In this document: in pieces, positions 16,017 to 23,921 of the stretch
Layout of the letters: every line of letters begins with the position of its first letter
Numbering within the stretch: the stretch's first letter is position 1
NCBI RefSeq assembly: GCF_022761125.1
Contig: NZ_JAKWJR010000005.1
Coordinates: 1 to 64,000, forward strand
Source of the DNA: Nocardioides sp. SR21
GTDB lineage: Bacteria; Actinomycetota; Actinomycetes; Propionibacteriales; Nocardioidaceae
DNA: 64,000 nucleotides
Reading direction: 5' to 3'
Position numbers and translations under genes: made by a program
Notes under the pieces: generated by a model
What the model was told of the DNA's origin: nothing
The model's database searches: none
Seen by the model: the letters and a program-made list of their open reading frames with translations, nothing else

Positions 16017-16952
16017 GTGGACCTCGCCGACCTCGCCGCCGCCCGCGAACGGGTCGCCGAGCACGTGCCGCCGACGCCCGCCCGCCGCTGGCCGCTGCTC
16101 GAGCGCACGACCGGCACCGAGACGTGGGTGAAGCACGAGAACCACAACCCGACCGGCGCCTTCAAGGTCCGCGGCGGCGTGAACCTCTGCGCGCGGACCA
16201 CCAATACCCCGGGCCTGATCTCCGCGAGCCGCGGCAACCACAGCCAGAGCCTGGCGTTCGCCGGGAGCCGGTACGGCGTCCCCGTGACGATCGTGGTCCC
16301 CGAGGGGAACTCGCCCGACAAGAACGCCGCCACCGAGGCGTTCGGCGCGGAGGTGGTCGTCCACGGGCGCGACTTCCAGGAGTCGCTCGAGCACGCCGGC
16401 AGGCTCGCCGAGCAGCGTGGGCTGACCGTGGTGCCACCGTTCCACCCGTGGCTGGTGGAGGGCGTGGCGACGTACGCCGCCGAGCTGCACGAGGCCGTCC
16501 CCGACCTCGACGTGGTCTACGTGCCGGTCGGGATGGGCTCCGGGATCTGCGCGAACATCGCGGTCCGCGACCTGCTCGGCCGCGACACGGAGATCGTGGG
16601 CGTCGTCGCCGAGAACGCGCCGGCGTACGCCCTGTCCTTCGAGGCCGGCGAGGTCGTGCCGACGCCGTCCGCGGACACGTTCGTCGACGGGGTCGCGTGC
16701 CGGACGCCCGACCCGGAGGCGGTACGCCGGATCGTGGCCGGCGCGGCGCGCATCGTGCGGGTGTCGGAGGAGGCGGCCGCGGAGGCGATGGCGCTGCTGT
16801 ACCGCAGCACCCACAACCTGCCCGAGCCGGCCGGGTCGCTCGCGCTCGCCGGACTGCTCGCCGAGAGGGACCGGGTGGCCGGCCGGCGGGTCGCGGTGGT
16901 CCAGACCGGCGGGAACGCGGACTTCGACGTGCTCGCGCGCGCGTTCAGCTGA
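16017..16952 (+). CDS. PLP-dependent threonine/serine dehydratase-like enzyme
   Basis: This 311-aa fold-type II PLP enzyme probably deaminates threonine or serine to a keto acid. The Lys that binds PLP is Lys50 in NPTGAFKVRGG. SRGNHSQSLAFAG (residue ~71) matches the substrate-binding loop, and PVGMGSGI is the phosphate-binding loop, with the usual GGGG pattern changed to GMGSG. The short length, without a regulatory ACT domain, fits catabolic rather than biosynthetic enzymes. TAGCGT lies six bases before the GTG, so the transcript is probably leaderless. The 3' end overlaps the convergent DeoR gene by 8 bp. Confidence 0.85.
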   Translation: MDLADLAAARERVAEHVPPTPARRWPLLERTTGTETWVKHENHNPTGAFKVRGGVNLCARTTNTPGLISASRGNHSQSLAFAGSRYGVPVTIVVPEGNSPDKNAATEAFGAEVVVHGRDFQESLEHAGRLAEQRGLTVVPPFHPWLVEGVATYAAELHEAVPDLDVVYVPVGMGSGICANIAVRDLLGRDTEIVGVVAENAPAYALSFEAGEVVPTPSADTFVDGVACRTPDPEAVRRIVAGAARIVRVSEEAAAEAMALLYRSTHNLPEPAGSLALAGLLAERDRVAGRRVAVVQTGGNADFDVLARAFS

Positions 16953-17697
16953 GGATCTCGACGCCTGCGGCGCGCAGCTCCGCGACACCGCGCGGGTCGG
17001 CGCCGGAGTCGGTGATGACCGCGGTCGCGGCCGCGAGCGGGATCACCTCGAACGCCGAGGCGGCGCCGATCTTCTCGCCGCTGCCGAGCACGTAGGTCTC
17101 GGCCGAGCGCTCGGACCAGGCGCGCTTGATCGCCGCCTCGTCCGCGTCACCCGTGGTCAGGCCGGCGGTCGGGTGGATCCCGGTGACGCCGAGGAAGAAG
17201 GCGTCGGCGCTGACGCGGCCGATCGCCTCGTGCGCGACCGCGCCGGCGGCGACCACGGAGTGCTTGAACAGCCGGCCGCCGATGATGATCACCTCGACGG
17301 TCGGGTGGGTGGCGAGCTCGACCGCGATCGTCGGGCTGTGCGTGATGACGGTGGCCCGCAGGTCCGGGGGCAGCTGCCGGGCGAGCTCGCGCGCCGTCGT
17401 ACCCCCGTCGAGGACGACCGTCTGGCCGGGCCGGACCAGCGCGGCCGCCGTCCGCGCCACCTCGGCCTTGGCGCCGGTGCCGATCGAGGTGCGCGTCGCG
17501 AAGTCGGCGACCGCCGGGGAGGCGGGCAGCGCCCCGCCGTGCACGCGGTGCAGGAGGCCGTCGGCGGCGAGCTCGCGCAGGTCGCGGCGGATGGTGTCCT
17601 CGGAGAGCCCGAGCTCCGCGGCCAGGTCCTTGGCCACCACACGGCCGTCGGCGCGGAGCGTGGTGAGGATCAGGTCCTTGCGTTGGGCGGCGAGCAC
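16945..17697 (-). CDS. DeoR/GlpR family transcriptional regulator
   Basis: This 250-aa repressor has an N-terminal winged helix (residues 1-55, AAELGLSEDTIRRDLRELAADGLLHRVHGGA is the DeoR signature) and a C-terminal sugar-phosphate-sensing domain (residues ~75-230). VVLDGGTTARELARQL and TGIHPTAGLTTGD match the effector-binding regions. TAGGGT at 17710-17705 is seven bases before GTG 17697, which picks this start over a GTG nine bases upstream. Three TGCACGTT repeats lie in the divergent spacer and are probably its operator. The divergent target, a DUF4406-type protein, hints at nucleoside or nucleotide regulation; the ligand is unknown. Confidence 0.9.
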   Translation of the reverse strand: MLAAQRKDLILTTLRADGRVVAKDLAAELGLSEDTIRRDLRELAADGLLHRVHGGALPASPAVADFATRTSIGTGAKAEVARTAAALVRPGQTVVLDGGTTARELARQLPPDLRATVITHSPTIAVELATHPTVEVIIIGGRLFKHSVVAAGAVAHEAIGRVSADAFFLGVTGIHPTAGLTTGDADEAAIKRAWSERSAETYVLGSGEKIGAASAFEVIPLAAATAVITDSGADPRGVAELRAAGVEILS

Positions 17698-17763
17698 GGG
17701 GCACACCCTATCCTGCACGTTCGTACTTGTTTTTGCACGTTTCTGCACGTTATTGTCGACATC
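17698..17763. promoter_or_regulatory. divergent promoters and three-copy DeoR operator
   Basis: The 66-bp spacer holds a minus-strand -10 (TAGGGT, 17710-17705) and a plus-strand -10 (TATTGT, 17751-17756). Each lies seven bases from its start codon. Between them are three direct TGCACGTT copies beginning at 17714, 17734 and 17744. The spacing of 20 and 10 bp keeps the copies on one helix face. Bound protein would cover both promoters. Confidence 0.65.
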
Positions 17764-18144
17764 ATGACCACGCCCCTGCTGATCCTGATCGCCGGCCCCT
17801 ACCGCTCCGGGACCGGTGACGACCCCGAGCTGATGGCGGCCAACCTGACCGCGCTCGAGACCGCAGCCTGGCCGGTGTTCCGGGCCGGGCACGTGCCGAT
17901 GATCGGCGAGTGGGTGGCGCTGCCGGTGCTGAGCAGCGCCGGCGCCGCCGGACCGCTCGACCCGATGGCCGAGCAGGTGATGTACCCGACCGCGCACCGG
18001 CTGCTCCAGCACTGCGACGGCGTGCTCCGGCTGCCCGGTGACTCGACGGGCGCCGACCAGGACGTCGCGATCGCGCGGGAGCGTGGCATCCCCGTCTGGC
18101 ACCGGGTCGAGGACGTGCCGGGGTACGTCGGAGGCGCCGCCTAG
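17764..18144 (+). CDS. DUF4406 / nucleoside deoxyribosyltransferase-like protein
   Basis: This 126-aa protein resembles the DUF4406 group, relatives of nucleoside 2-deoxyribosyltransferases that act on nucleosides. The N-terminus LLILIAGPYRSGTGDDPELMAANLTALE and the central HVPMIGEWVALPV match the fold's opening strand, helix and loop. The distal part, HCDGVLRLPGDSTGADQDVAIARERGIPVW, matches the characteristic D-G-V-L-R-x-P-G-x-S-x-G-A segment in which a conserved Asp and Glu region contact the sugar. The expected active-site Glu is not clear. It is divergent from a DeoR regulator. The activity is not proven. Confidence 0.75.
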   Translation: MTTPLLILIAGPYRSGTGDDPELMAANLTALETAAWPVFRAGHVPMIGEWVALPVLSSAGAAGPLDPMAEQVMYPTAHRLLQHCDGVLRLPGDSTGADQDVAIARERGIPVWHRVEDVPGYVGGAA

Positions 18145-18154
18145 GCTTGGTTCC

Positions 18155-18952
18155 ATGAGCATCGCGATCGGCGCCCACGTCGACCAGACCGACCCGATCG
18201 CCGAGGCGAAGGCCCGCAACGCACCGCACGTGCAGCTCTTCCTCGGCGACCCGCAGAGCTACAAGGGACCGGTCTTCAGGTACGACGGCGGCGCCGACGC
18301 GCTCAAGGCGGACGCCGAGGCCGCGGGCGTCGGGCTGTACGTGCACGCGCCGTACCTCATCAACGTCGCCACCACGAACAACCGCCAGCGGATCCCGAGC
18401 CGCAAGCTGCTCCAGCAGCACATGGACGCCGCCGCGTCGATCGGCGCACGGGGCCTGATCGTGCACGGCGGCCACGTGCAGGACGACGACGACCCGGCCA
18501 AGGGGTTCGACAACTGGCGCAAGGCGATCGACGCGACCGACATCAAGGTGCCGCTGCTGATCGAGAACACCGCCGGCGGCACCAACGCGATGACGCGCTA
18601 CCTCGACCGGATCGCCGGCGTGTGGGACGCGATCGCGGCGACCGAGCAGTTCGACCAGGTGGGCTTCTGCCTCGACACCTGCCACGCGCACGCGGGCGGC
18701 AACCCGCTCGAGACGATCGTCGACGACGTCCGCAAGATCACCGGCCGGATCGACCTGGTGCACGGCAACGACAGCCGCGACGAGTTCGACACCGGCGCCG
18801 ACCGGCACGCCAACCTGGGCGCCGGCAGGATCGACCCGGACCTGCTCGCGGCCGTGATCCGTGACGCCGGTGCGCCCGTGGTGCTCGAGACCCCGGGCGG
18901 CGCGACCGAGCACACGGCCGACACCGAGTGGCTCCGCTCGCGCCTGGGCTAG
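18155..18952 (+). CDS. nfo: endonuclease IV (AP endonuclease)
   Basis: This 265-aa TIM-barrel enzyme cleaves DNA 5' to abasic sites in base-excision repair, using a trinuclear zinc centre. Visible motifs include IGAHVDQTDPIAEA, YVHAPYLINVAT, IVHGGHV, PLLIENTAGG, GFCLDTCHAHAGG and LVHGNDSRDEFDTGADRHANLGAG, which hold the usual His, Asp and Glu ligands. Length is typical. TAGGCT lies seven bases before the ATG, so the transcript is probably leaderless. The stop TAG shares the palindrome CTAG with the convergent small gene's stop, overlapping it by 4 bp. Confidence 0.95.
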   Translation: MSIAIGAHVDQTDPIAEAKARNAPHVQLFLGDPQSYKGPVFRYDGGADALKADAEAAGVGLYVHAPYLINVATTNNRQRIPSRKLLQQHMDAAASIGARGLIVHGGHVQDDDDPAKGFDNWRKAIDATDIKVPLLIENTAGGTNAMTRYLDRIAGVWDAIAATEQFDQVGFCLDTCHAHAGGNPLETIVDDVRKITGRIDLVHGNDSRDEFDTGADRHANLGAGRIDPDLLAAVIRDAGAPVVLETPGGATEHTADTEWLRSRLG

Positions 18953-19266
18953 GTGTACTGATCGGGCACGAGGACGACGAGGTCGCGGACCTCGTCGCAC
19001 CCCTGCCGGTCGACCCGGCGCCGCACGAGCCGCAGCGGCCGGTCGTCGGCGTGGTGGTGCCCGAACACGAGGAACACGAACCCGTGGTCGCCCTCCTCCA
19101 GCGGCACCAGGTGGCCGGGTCGGTCGATGAGGTGCCAGCGGCTCAGCCCGAGCCCGCGCCGGCGGAACTTCACCGCGAGCCGGGTCCCCGGCGTGACCGT
19201 GAGGACGTGACCCGGCTGGGGGTCATGGAGGACCTGGGTGGGGGCTGGCTTCGTCGTGACCGACAT
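18949..19266 (-). CDS. small protein, possible chagasin-like (I42) protease inhibitor
   Basis: This 105-aa protein has no signal peptide. Its pattern, TPGTRLAVKFRRRGLGLSRW, then EEGDHGFVFLVF and RPLRLVRRR, resembles the chagasin family: a small beta-sandwich that blocks C1-type cysteine proteases. The match is by pattern only and the key loop sequences differ. It is the last gene of the minus-strand operon, 62 bp after the CHAT protease gene. The sequence around it has no strong promoter, so it may be co-transcribed. If the family call is right, it could restrain the CHAT protease. A role as a structural or unrelated protein is equally possible. Confidence 0.55.
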   Translation of the reverse strand: MSVTTKPAPTQVLHDPQPGHVLTVTPGTRLAVKFRRRGLGLSRWHLIDRPGHLVPLEEGDHGFVFLVFGHHHADDRPLRLVRRRVDRQGCDEVRDLVVLVPDQYT

Positions 19267-19328
19267 TCGTGGCTCTCCTCGTCGCTGGGTGACGTGGAGG
19301 AGGAGCGCGTCCCAGATCGCCTGATACG

Positions 19329-21788
19329 TCAGCCGAAGCAGATCAGTGGCACGGGAGCGGTGTCGGCCGAGACGGCCGGCACGGCCTCCGCCAGTGCGGC
19401 GGCGGGCTCGAGCCCGGCGGCCAGCCGCTGGTGCACGGCCACCAGGACGTCGTACGCCGCCTGGTCGTTGACCGCGGCGGGCGACGCGATCACGCAGCGG
19501 GCGCCGGCGTGCAGCCAGGCGGTCGTCATGCCGAGCAGCTCCTCGCCCCAGCGCACGTTCGAGCGGCCGACCTCGCAGGCCGAGAGCAGCACCACGTCGG
19601 GCGCACGCCGCAGCCTGTCGATGTCGTAGCCGAACCACGGTCCGTCGGCGAGCTGGAGACCCGAGAACAGCGGGTTCTCCGCCGAGTGCCGGCCGTGGGC
19701 GGCGACGTGCAGGACGTCGACGCTCTCCGCGAGCTCGCAGACGGCATCGGCGGTCGCGGCCGACTCGGTCAGCACCCGCGCGTCGCTCCACTCCTTCGCA
19801 GCAGCGGTGACCTCGTCCTCCGCGCGCGCGACCCGCGGGCCCGCCACGAACCCGGCGGACGCGGACCGCAACGGCGTCGTACGCCGTGCCAGCCACGACG
19901 TCGCGCTCTGGGCGACGGTGACCGGGCGACCGGTGAAGCCTGGGAGCAGGGTCCACGGCACACCAGCGAGCACGCCCGACGGCGTGAGCACGACACTCCG
20001 CCGGCCGACTGCCTCGAGTACCGGCGCGACCAGGCGCTCGGAGAACGCCTGGAGCCGGTTCGCCAGCTCCTGCCGGACGAACCGCCCCATGGCGTCGGGC
20101 ATCTCCGCCGCGGCAACGTCCAGGTCCGGAAGCAGGCCGCCCAGCGGGTCCGTGATGGCCGACCGCTTCCCGAGGTCGACCCACGCCGTCTCCTCCGTCG
20201 TCACCACCAGCGCGACCACCTGCGCGGCGGTCGCGACGTACGCGACCAACGCGGTGTCCGCGTCCAGGCTCCCCCGCAGCTCGTCCAGCGTCGCCGGCTC
20301 GTCCACCTCGCCCGACCCTCGGTGCTGCCACGCCCGCTCGCGGACCCGCTGCCGCAGCTCGGCCTCGCGCTCCGGATCGCGCTGGCCACCCTCCGCGGCC
20401 ATCTCGCGGAGCTCGGTCAGGTCGGAGACGATCTGCTCGTCCTCGGGCGCCCGCACCGGCTGCACCCGGCTCGCGAGCATCCGGGCGCGCTCGGACCACT
20501 CGAACAGGACGTGCGGCCGGCCAGATGCGACCGCGAGGGTCAGACCCCGCGCGGCGAGGCGTACGCCGTGTCCGGCTACCCCCGTCTGCAGATCCAGCGA
20601 GCCGAACGAGCTCTGCCACTCGTGGAGGTCGGCCAGTCCGGCGCGCACGTGGTGGAGGGCGTCGGCCCGCCGACCCGAGGCAGCGGCGAGCTCGGCCCGC
20701 ACGTCGCGATCGGTCAGGCGTACCCCGATCGGGCCGCGCCGTGTCGAGCCGACGAGTCGCAGGGAGGACCTGGCGCCGGCAAGGTCACCGCGACGGGTCA
20801 GCACCTGGACCACACCGAGTCGGGCCAACGCCGCGTCCCAACGCAGGCCCTGGTCGTCCAGCTCCTGCGCCAGGTCCGCCCCCCGCCTGGCCAGCGCGGG
20901 CCCTCGTCCTCCGGACTCGACCTCCGCGGTCAGCAGGGTCGCCTCGGCGCGCACCTCCCACGCGCGTGCCTCGGTGCGCCGGAACCGACGAAGGGCGAGC
21001 CGAGCCGCCTCGCGAGATGCCCGCGGGTCGCGGGCGACCAGGCTTCTCGCCAGCGCCAGCTCGGCTTCGCCACGCCGCTGGTAGAGCCTGCGTCGCCCGT
21101 ACGCGGTCGCCGCAGCAGCCAGGGCCACGGCGCCCTCCTCGTGGAGCCCCGCAGCGGTGAGCACCTCGGCTCGATCCTGCTCGACCATGGCCGTCATGAC
21201 CGGGCCCTCGGCCGCGACGGTCGGGTAGGCGGTGGCGAAGTCCCGCAGCGCGGCGACGAGATCACCTGCGAGGAAGTGGGTGTAGCCGAGATTGTGCAGC
21301 GCTTTGGCTGCGCCGTACGCGTCATCCGCCTCACGGAAGGCCGCGAAGGAGCGCTCGAAGTCGGCGCCGGCGGCGACGACCTGCCTCCGCTGGAGATGGA
21401 CGTTCCCACGGTTGAGATAGACGTTGGCGATGCGGCTCGACTCGTCGAGCCGCATCAGCGCCTCGTCGAAGTGCTCCATCGCGGGCGAGGTCTCGCCTCG
21501 CAGCATCAGGATCAGGCCCAGCTGCGCATGCAGCCCGCCCCGGCTGGACTCGTCGACGTCGTCGTAGGAGAGGACCTCGTGACACAGGCCCATCGCCTCG
21601 GCGTGCTCGCCCATCTCGGACAGCACATAAGCGAGGCTGGCTGCGATGCGAACACCCGTGTCCGAGTGAGCCTCACCCGTGCGGACGGCATCAGCGCGAG
21701 CCTGCTCGAGGAGGCGGCGCGCCACCCGGTGCCGTCCACGGTAAGCGGCGTGTGCGCCGCGTTCGTGCAGGACCTGGAGGGAGCTCAC
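19329..21788 (-). CDS. TPR-CHAT caspase-like protease
   Basis: This 819-aa protein has an N-terminal tetratricopeptide-repeat solenoid (residues ~15-400) with repeated helical pairs such as LYDDVDESSRGGLHAQLGLI-like and ANVYLNRGNVHLQRRQ, and a C-terminal CHAT domain (~470-819). The caspase-type dyad is His698 in HVAAHGRHSAENPLFSGL and Cys738 in VVLLSACEVGRS. TPR units normally bind peptides or partner proteins, so substrate or activator docking is likely. GTG 21788 is chosen because it lies four bases after the S8 stop. CHAT proteases are found in bacterial conflict and cell-death systems. There is no transmembrane helix, so it is probably cytoplasmic. Confidence 0.9.
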   Translation of the reverse strand: MSSLQVLHERGAHAAYRGRHRVARRLLEQARADAVRTGEAHSDTGVRIAASLAYVLSEMGEHAEAMGLCHEVLSYDDVDESSRGGLHAQLGLILMLRGETSPAMEHFDEALMRLDESSRIANVYLNRGNVHLQRRQVVAAGADFERSFAAFREADDAYGAAKALHNLGYTHFLAGDLVAALRDFATAYPTVAAEGPVMTAMVEQDRAEVLTAAGLHEEGAVALAAAATAYGRRRLYQRRGEAELALARSLVARDPRASREAARLALRRFRRTEARAWEVRAEATLLTAEVESGGRGPALARRGADLAQELDDQGLRWDAALARLGVVQVLTRRGDLAGARSSLRLVGSTRRGPIGVRLTDRDVRAELAAASGRRADALHHVRAGLADLHEWQSSFGSLDLQTGVAGHGVRLAARGLTLAVASGRPHVLFEWSERARMLASRVQPVRAPEDEQIVSDLTELREMAAEGGQRDPEREAELRQRVRERAWQHRGSGEVDEPATLDELRGSLDADTALVAYVATAAQVVALVVTTEETAWVDLGKRSAITDPLGGLLPDLDVAAAEMPDAMGRFVRQELANRLQAFSERLVAPVLEAVGRRSVVLTPSGVLAGVPWTLLPGFTGRPVTVAQSATSWLARRTTPLRSASAGFVAGPRVARAEDEVTAAAKEWSDARVLTESAATADAVCELAESVDVLHVAAHGRHSAENPLFSGLQLADGPWFGYDIDRLRRAPDVVLLSACEVGRSNVRWGEELLGMTTAWLHAGARCVIASPAAVNDQAAYDVLVAVHQRLAAGLEPAAALAEAVPAVSADTAPVPLICFG

Positions 21789-21792
21789 GCCC

Positions 21793-23451
21793 TCATGATC
21801 GCGCCAGACCGGTCGCCGTGGACACCGCGTTCCATGCTGCGGTGACCGCCGTTGCCGCATCGACGGGGGCGCCCACAGGCTCGGGAGCCTCCACCATCGC
21901 GGCCGCGACGTCTCCGGCGACGATCGGCGCGCTGAACGACGTGCCCGTCCAGACGCCGAACCCGCCACGGAAGTCGTCCGGGTCGATCGCCTCCCGGATC
22001 CGGTTGAACACGCGCGTCCGTGCCACCGGCTCGTACCCGCCTCGGAACGCGGGCATCGTGCTCATCACGGAGGCGCCCGCCGCGCGGGTGCTCACCCAGG
22101 GGCCCGTGTTGCTGAACATCGCCTCCGTCCGATTCGGGTTGAGCGCACCGACGGACACGATCGGTGCGATCGAGGAGTCGAACGGGATCGGGCCGACCCC
22201 CTCGGACCATCGGGCGAAGGCTGCTGGGAACGACGGCCGGCTGGTGGCGTCGTTCCCCGCCGAGGCGACCACGGCGACGCCGTTGCGGGCCATCTCCTCG
22301 AGGATGGCGTACATCGTCGGATCGAAGAGCTCGTCCTCGGGCGTCTCGTGGTAGTAGCCCATCGACAGACTGAGCACGTCGATCGCGTGGCCGCCTGGCT
22401 CGCCGGCGCGGTGCCGGCGCGCCAGCTCCGCGATCTGGGCGAGCGTCGCCACGAGATCGGACTCCACGATCGGCCCGTCCGACGGCATGATCCGCCACGA
22501 GATGATGTCGGCGTCGGGGCAGCGCTGACGGATCAGGCCGGCGATGAAGGTCCCGTGCCCGGAGAGCGGATCGATGGAGCCATCGAGCGCACCGGACTGG
22601 TCCCCGTCGTCCTCCGGCGCGATCGACGTCGCATCGGAGTATCCGATGGGCTGCCCGTCGAGGGTGACGTTCTCCTGGACGATGCCGTCGAGCCACGGGT
22701 GCGAGCCGCACCCGGTGTCGAGGATGGCGACCACCGGACGGCGCCCGTTGATGGCCTCGTCCGGTCGACGGAGCGGCGGCTCACCGACGTAGGCGACCGG
22801 CTGGCGTCCGCCTAGACCGATTCTCAGGTACGACTCGACCGCAAGGGAACGGCGTGCATCGGCCATGGGCTCGCCGTGGTGCAGCGGCTCGCCATGGTGG
22901 AGAGGCTCACCGTGGTGCAGCGGCTCGCCATGGTGGAGAGGCTCACCGTGGTGCAGCGGCTCACCATGGTGGAGAGGCTCACCGTGATGCAGCGGGTTTC
23001 CTCCGATCGACGGCGCCACCAGGTGGTCGAGACTGACGCCCTTGACCGCCTCGGCCCCGAACTGCGCCCGGGTCTGTTGCAACAGCGTCCAGGCATCGGG
23101 CGCGATCGTGGCTCGGTTCGACGCGACGACCAGTCGCGCCGGCAGGTAGCCGAACTTCAGGTTCGCGGTCCGCGGATCCTCCCGCTCGAGCACGACGTCC
23201 CACCCGAGCGGCTCGGCGACGAAGCGAAGCACCTCGATCGCCCCATCGACGGCGACCGACTTCGAGATCAGCAGCCTGGGGCCGACGTACACGGTCGGCC
23301 GCGGGACCACCCCGTTGACGATGAGGGCGGTCGCCGGATCGAGGATCCGGCCCTGCGCCGGAGCGATCACCGTGCGATGAGGCGGTCGCGGGTCGTGATC
23401 CAGGGGCCTGCGCTGCTTGCGGGCGGGAGTCTCGGGCTTCTCGGGGTCCAC
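21793..23451 (-). CDS. S8 (subtilisin-like) serine peptidase with HHGEPL repeats
   Basis: This 552-aa peptidase has a short N-terminal domain (residues ~1-150), a seven-copy HHGEPL linker (155-195) and a subtilase catalytic domain (~225-520). The triad is Asp245 (AILDTGCGSHPWLDG), His299 (SGHGTFIAG) and Ser505 (GTSFSAPIVAG), with oxyanion Asn400 (ASAGN). There is no obvious signal peptide, so the protein may be cytoplasmic or exported by a non-classical route. GTG 23451 is nine bases after the upstream stop, with GAGGAA well spaced. The N-terminal domain may be an inhibitory prodomain or a docking domain. It lies directly upstream of the CHAT gene and is likely co-expressed. Confidence 0.9.
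   Translation of the reverse strand: MDPEKPETPARKQRRPLDHDPRPPHRTVIAPAQGRILDPATALIVNGVVPRPTVYVGPRLLISKSVAVDGAIEVLRFVAEPLGWDVVLEREDPRTANLKFGYLPARLVVASNRATIAPDAWTLLQQTRAQFGAEAVKGVSLDHLVAPSIGGNPLHHGEPLHHGEPLHHGEPLHHGEPLHHGEPLHHGEPLHHGEPMADARRSLAVESYLRIGLGGRQPVAYVGEPPLRRPDEAINGRRPVVAILDTGCGSHPWLDGIVQENVTLDGQPIGYSDATSIAPEDDGDQSGALDGSIDPLSGHGTFIAGLIRQRCPDADIISWRIMPSDGPIVESDLVATLAQIAELARRHRAGEPGGHAIDVLSLSMGYYHETPEDELFDPTMYAILEEMARNGVAVVASAGNDATSRPSFPAAFARWSEGVGPIPFDSSIAPIVSVGALNPNRTEAMFSNTGPWVSTRAAGASVMSTMPAFRGGYEPVARTRVFNRIREAIDPDDFRGGFGVWTGTSFSAPIVAGDVAAAMVEAPEPVGAPVDAATAVTAAWNAVSTATGLARS
22867..22992 (-). repeat. 18-bp tandem repeat coding for HHGEPL, 7 copies
   Basis: Seven tandem 18-bp units encode L-H-H-G-E-P within the S8 peptidase. 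Two DNA versions alternate: CTGCACCACGGTGAGCCT and CTCCACCATGGCGAGCCG. The real period is therefore 36 bp, which points to recent duplication of two-unit blocks. The protein sequence is nearly constant while synonymous bases differ between the two versions. Confidence 0.95.
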
Positions 23452-23459
23452 GGGATTCC

Positions 23460-23921
23460 TCAGATCTCGAAGGTGGGGGTGGCGAAGGCGGGGCGGCTGG
23501 TGTCGTGCGGCTCGATCCGCAGCCGCAGCATCCCGAGCGGCAGGTCGGTCAGCTCGAAGCGACCCGAGTCGCTGACCACGGCGCCGTGGCTGGCAGGCTC
23601 GGAGCCGGCGATGGCACGCACGGTCATCGGCTCGGGCGGGACGATCCAACCGTCCACGCGGGAGCGGGCGCCGTCGACGGCGACCCGCAGCAGCAGGTCG
23701 GTGTCGCCGTGCACGAAGCGGAGGGTGTACGCCGTGGAGCCGCGGACGCCGGCCAGCTCGGTGGACCGCTCGACCAGCTCCATCAGCTCGACGTCGAGGT
23801 CGGAGGCGGCCATCGCGGCCGTGGCCTGCATGGCGGTGACCAGGTGCTCGGGGACGGGGTCGTTCTTCTCCCACACGTCCCGGACGATGGCCAACAGGGC
23901 CTCCCTGCTCAGGTCGCTCAT
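23460..23921 (-). CDS. 153-aa protein of the sigma/S8/CHAT operon
   Basis: No known family is recognised with confidence. The N-terminal ~50 residues (MSDLSREALLAIVRDVWEKN, VPEHLVTAMQATAAMAASDLD) look helical and acidic, similar in style to the sigma-binding ends of anti-sigma factors. Residues ~55-153 look like a beta-rich domain with alternating polar and aliphatic residues (TAYTLRFVHGDTDLLLRVAVDG, SGRFELTDLPLGMLRLRIEP). No transmembrane segment or signal peptide is visible. The start overlaps the sigma-factor stop by one base (TGATG), and the stop is 8 bp before the S8 start. Its position suggests it regulates the sigma factor or the proteases. Function unknown. Confidence 0.75.
   Translation of the reverse strand: MSDLSREALLAIVRDVWEKNDPVPEHLVTAMQATAAMAASDLDVELMELVERSTELAGVRGSTAYTLRFVHGDTDLLLRVAVDGARSRVDGWIVPPEPMTVRAIAGSEPASHGAVVSDSGRFELTDLPLGMLRLRIEPHDTSRPAFATPTFEI

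Noticed and set aside
18949-20619. 556-codon frame on the minus strand including the small chagasin-like gene
   Set aside because: Most of it is out of frame with the CHAT gene, whose TPR and CHAT motifs are clear. Only the last 105 codons after ATG 19266 are retained.
22867-22992. Possible CRISPR array in the S8 gene
   Set aside because: The units are 18 bp with no unique spacers, and they stay in frame as HHGEPL codons.
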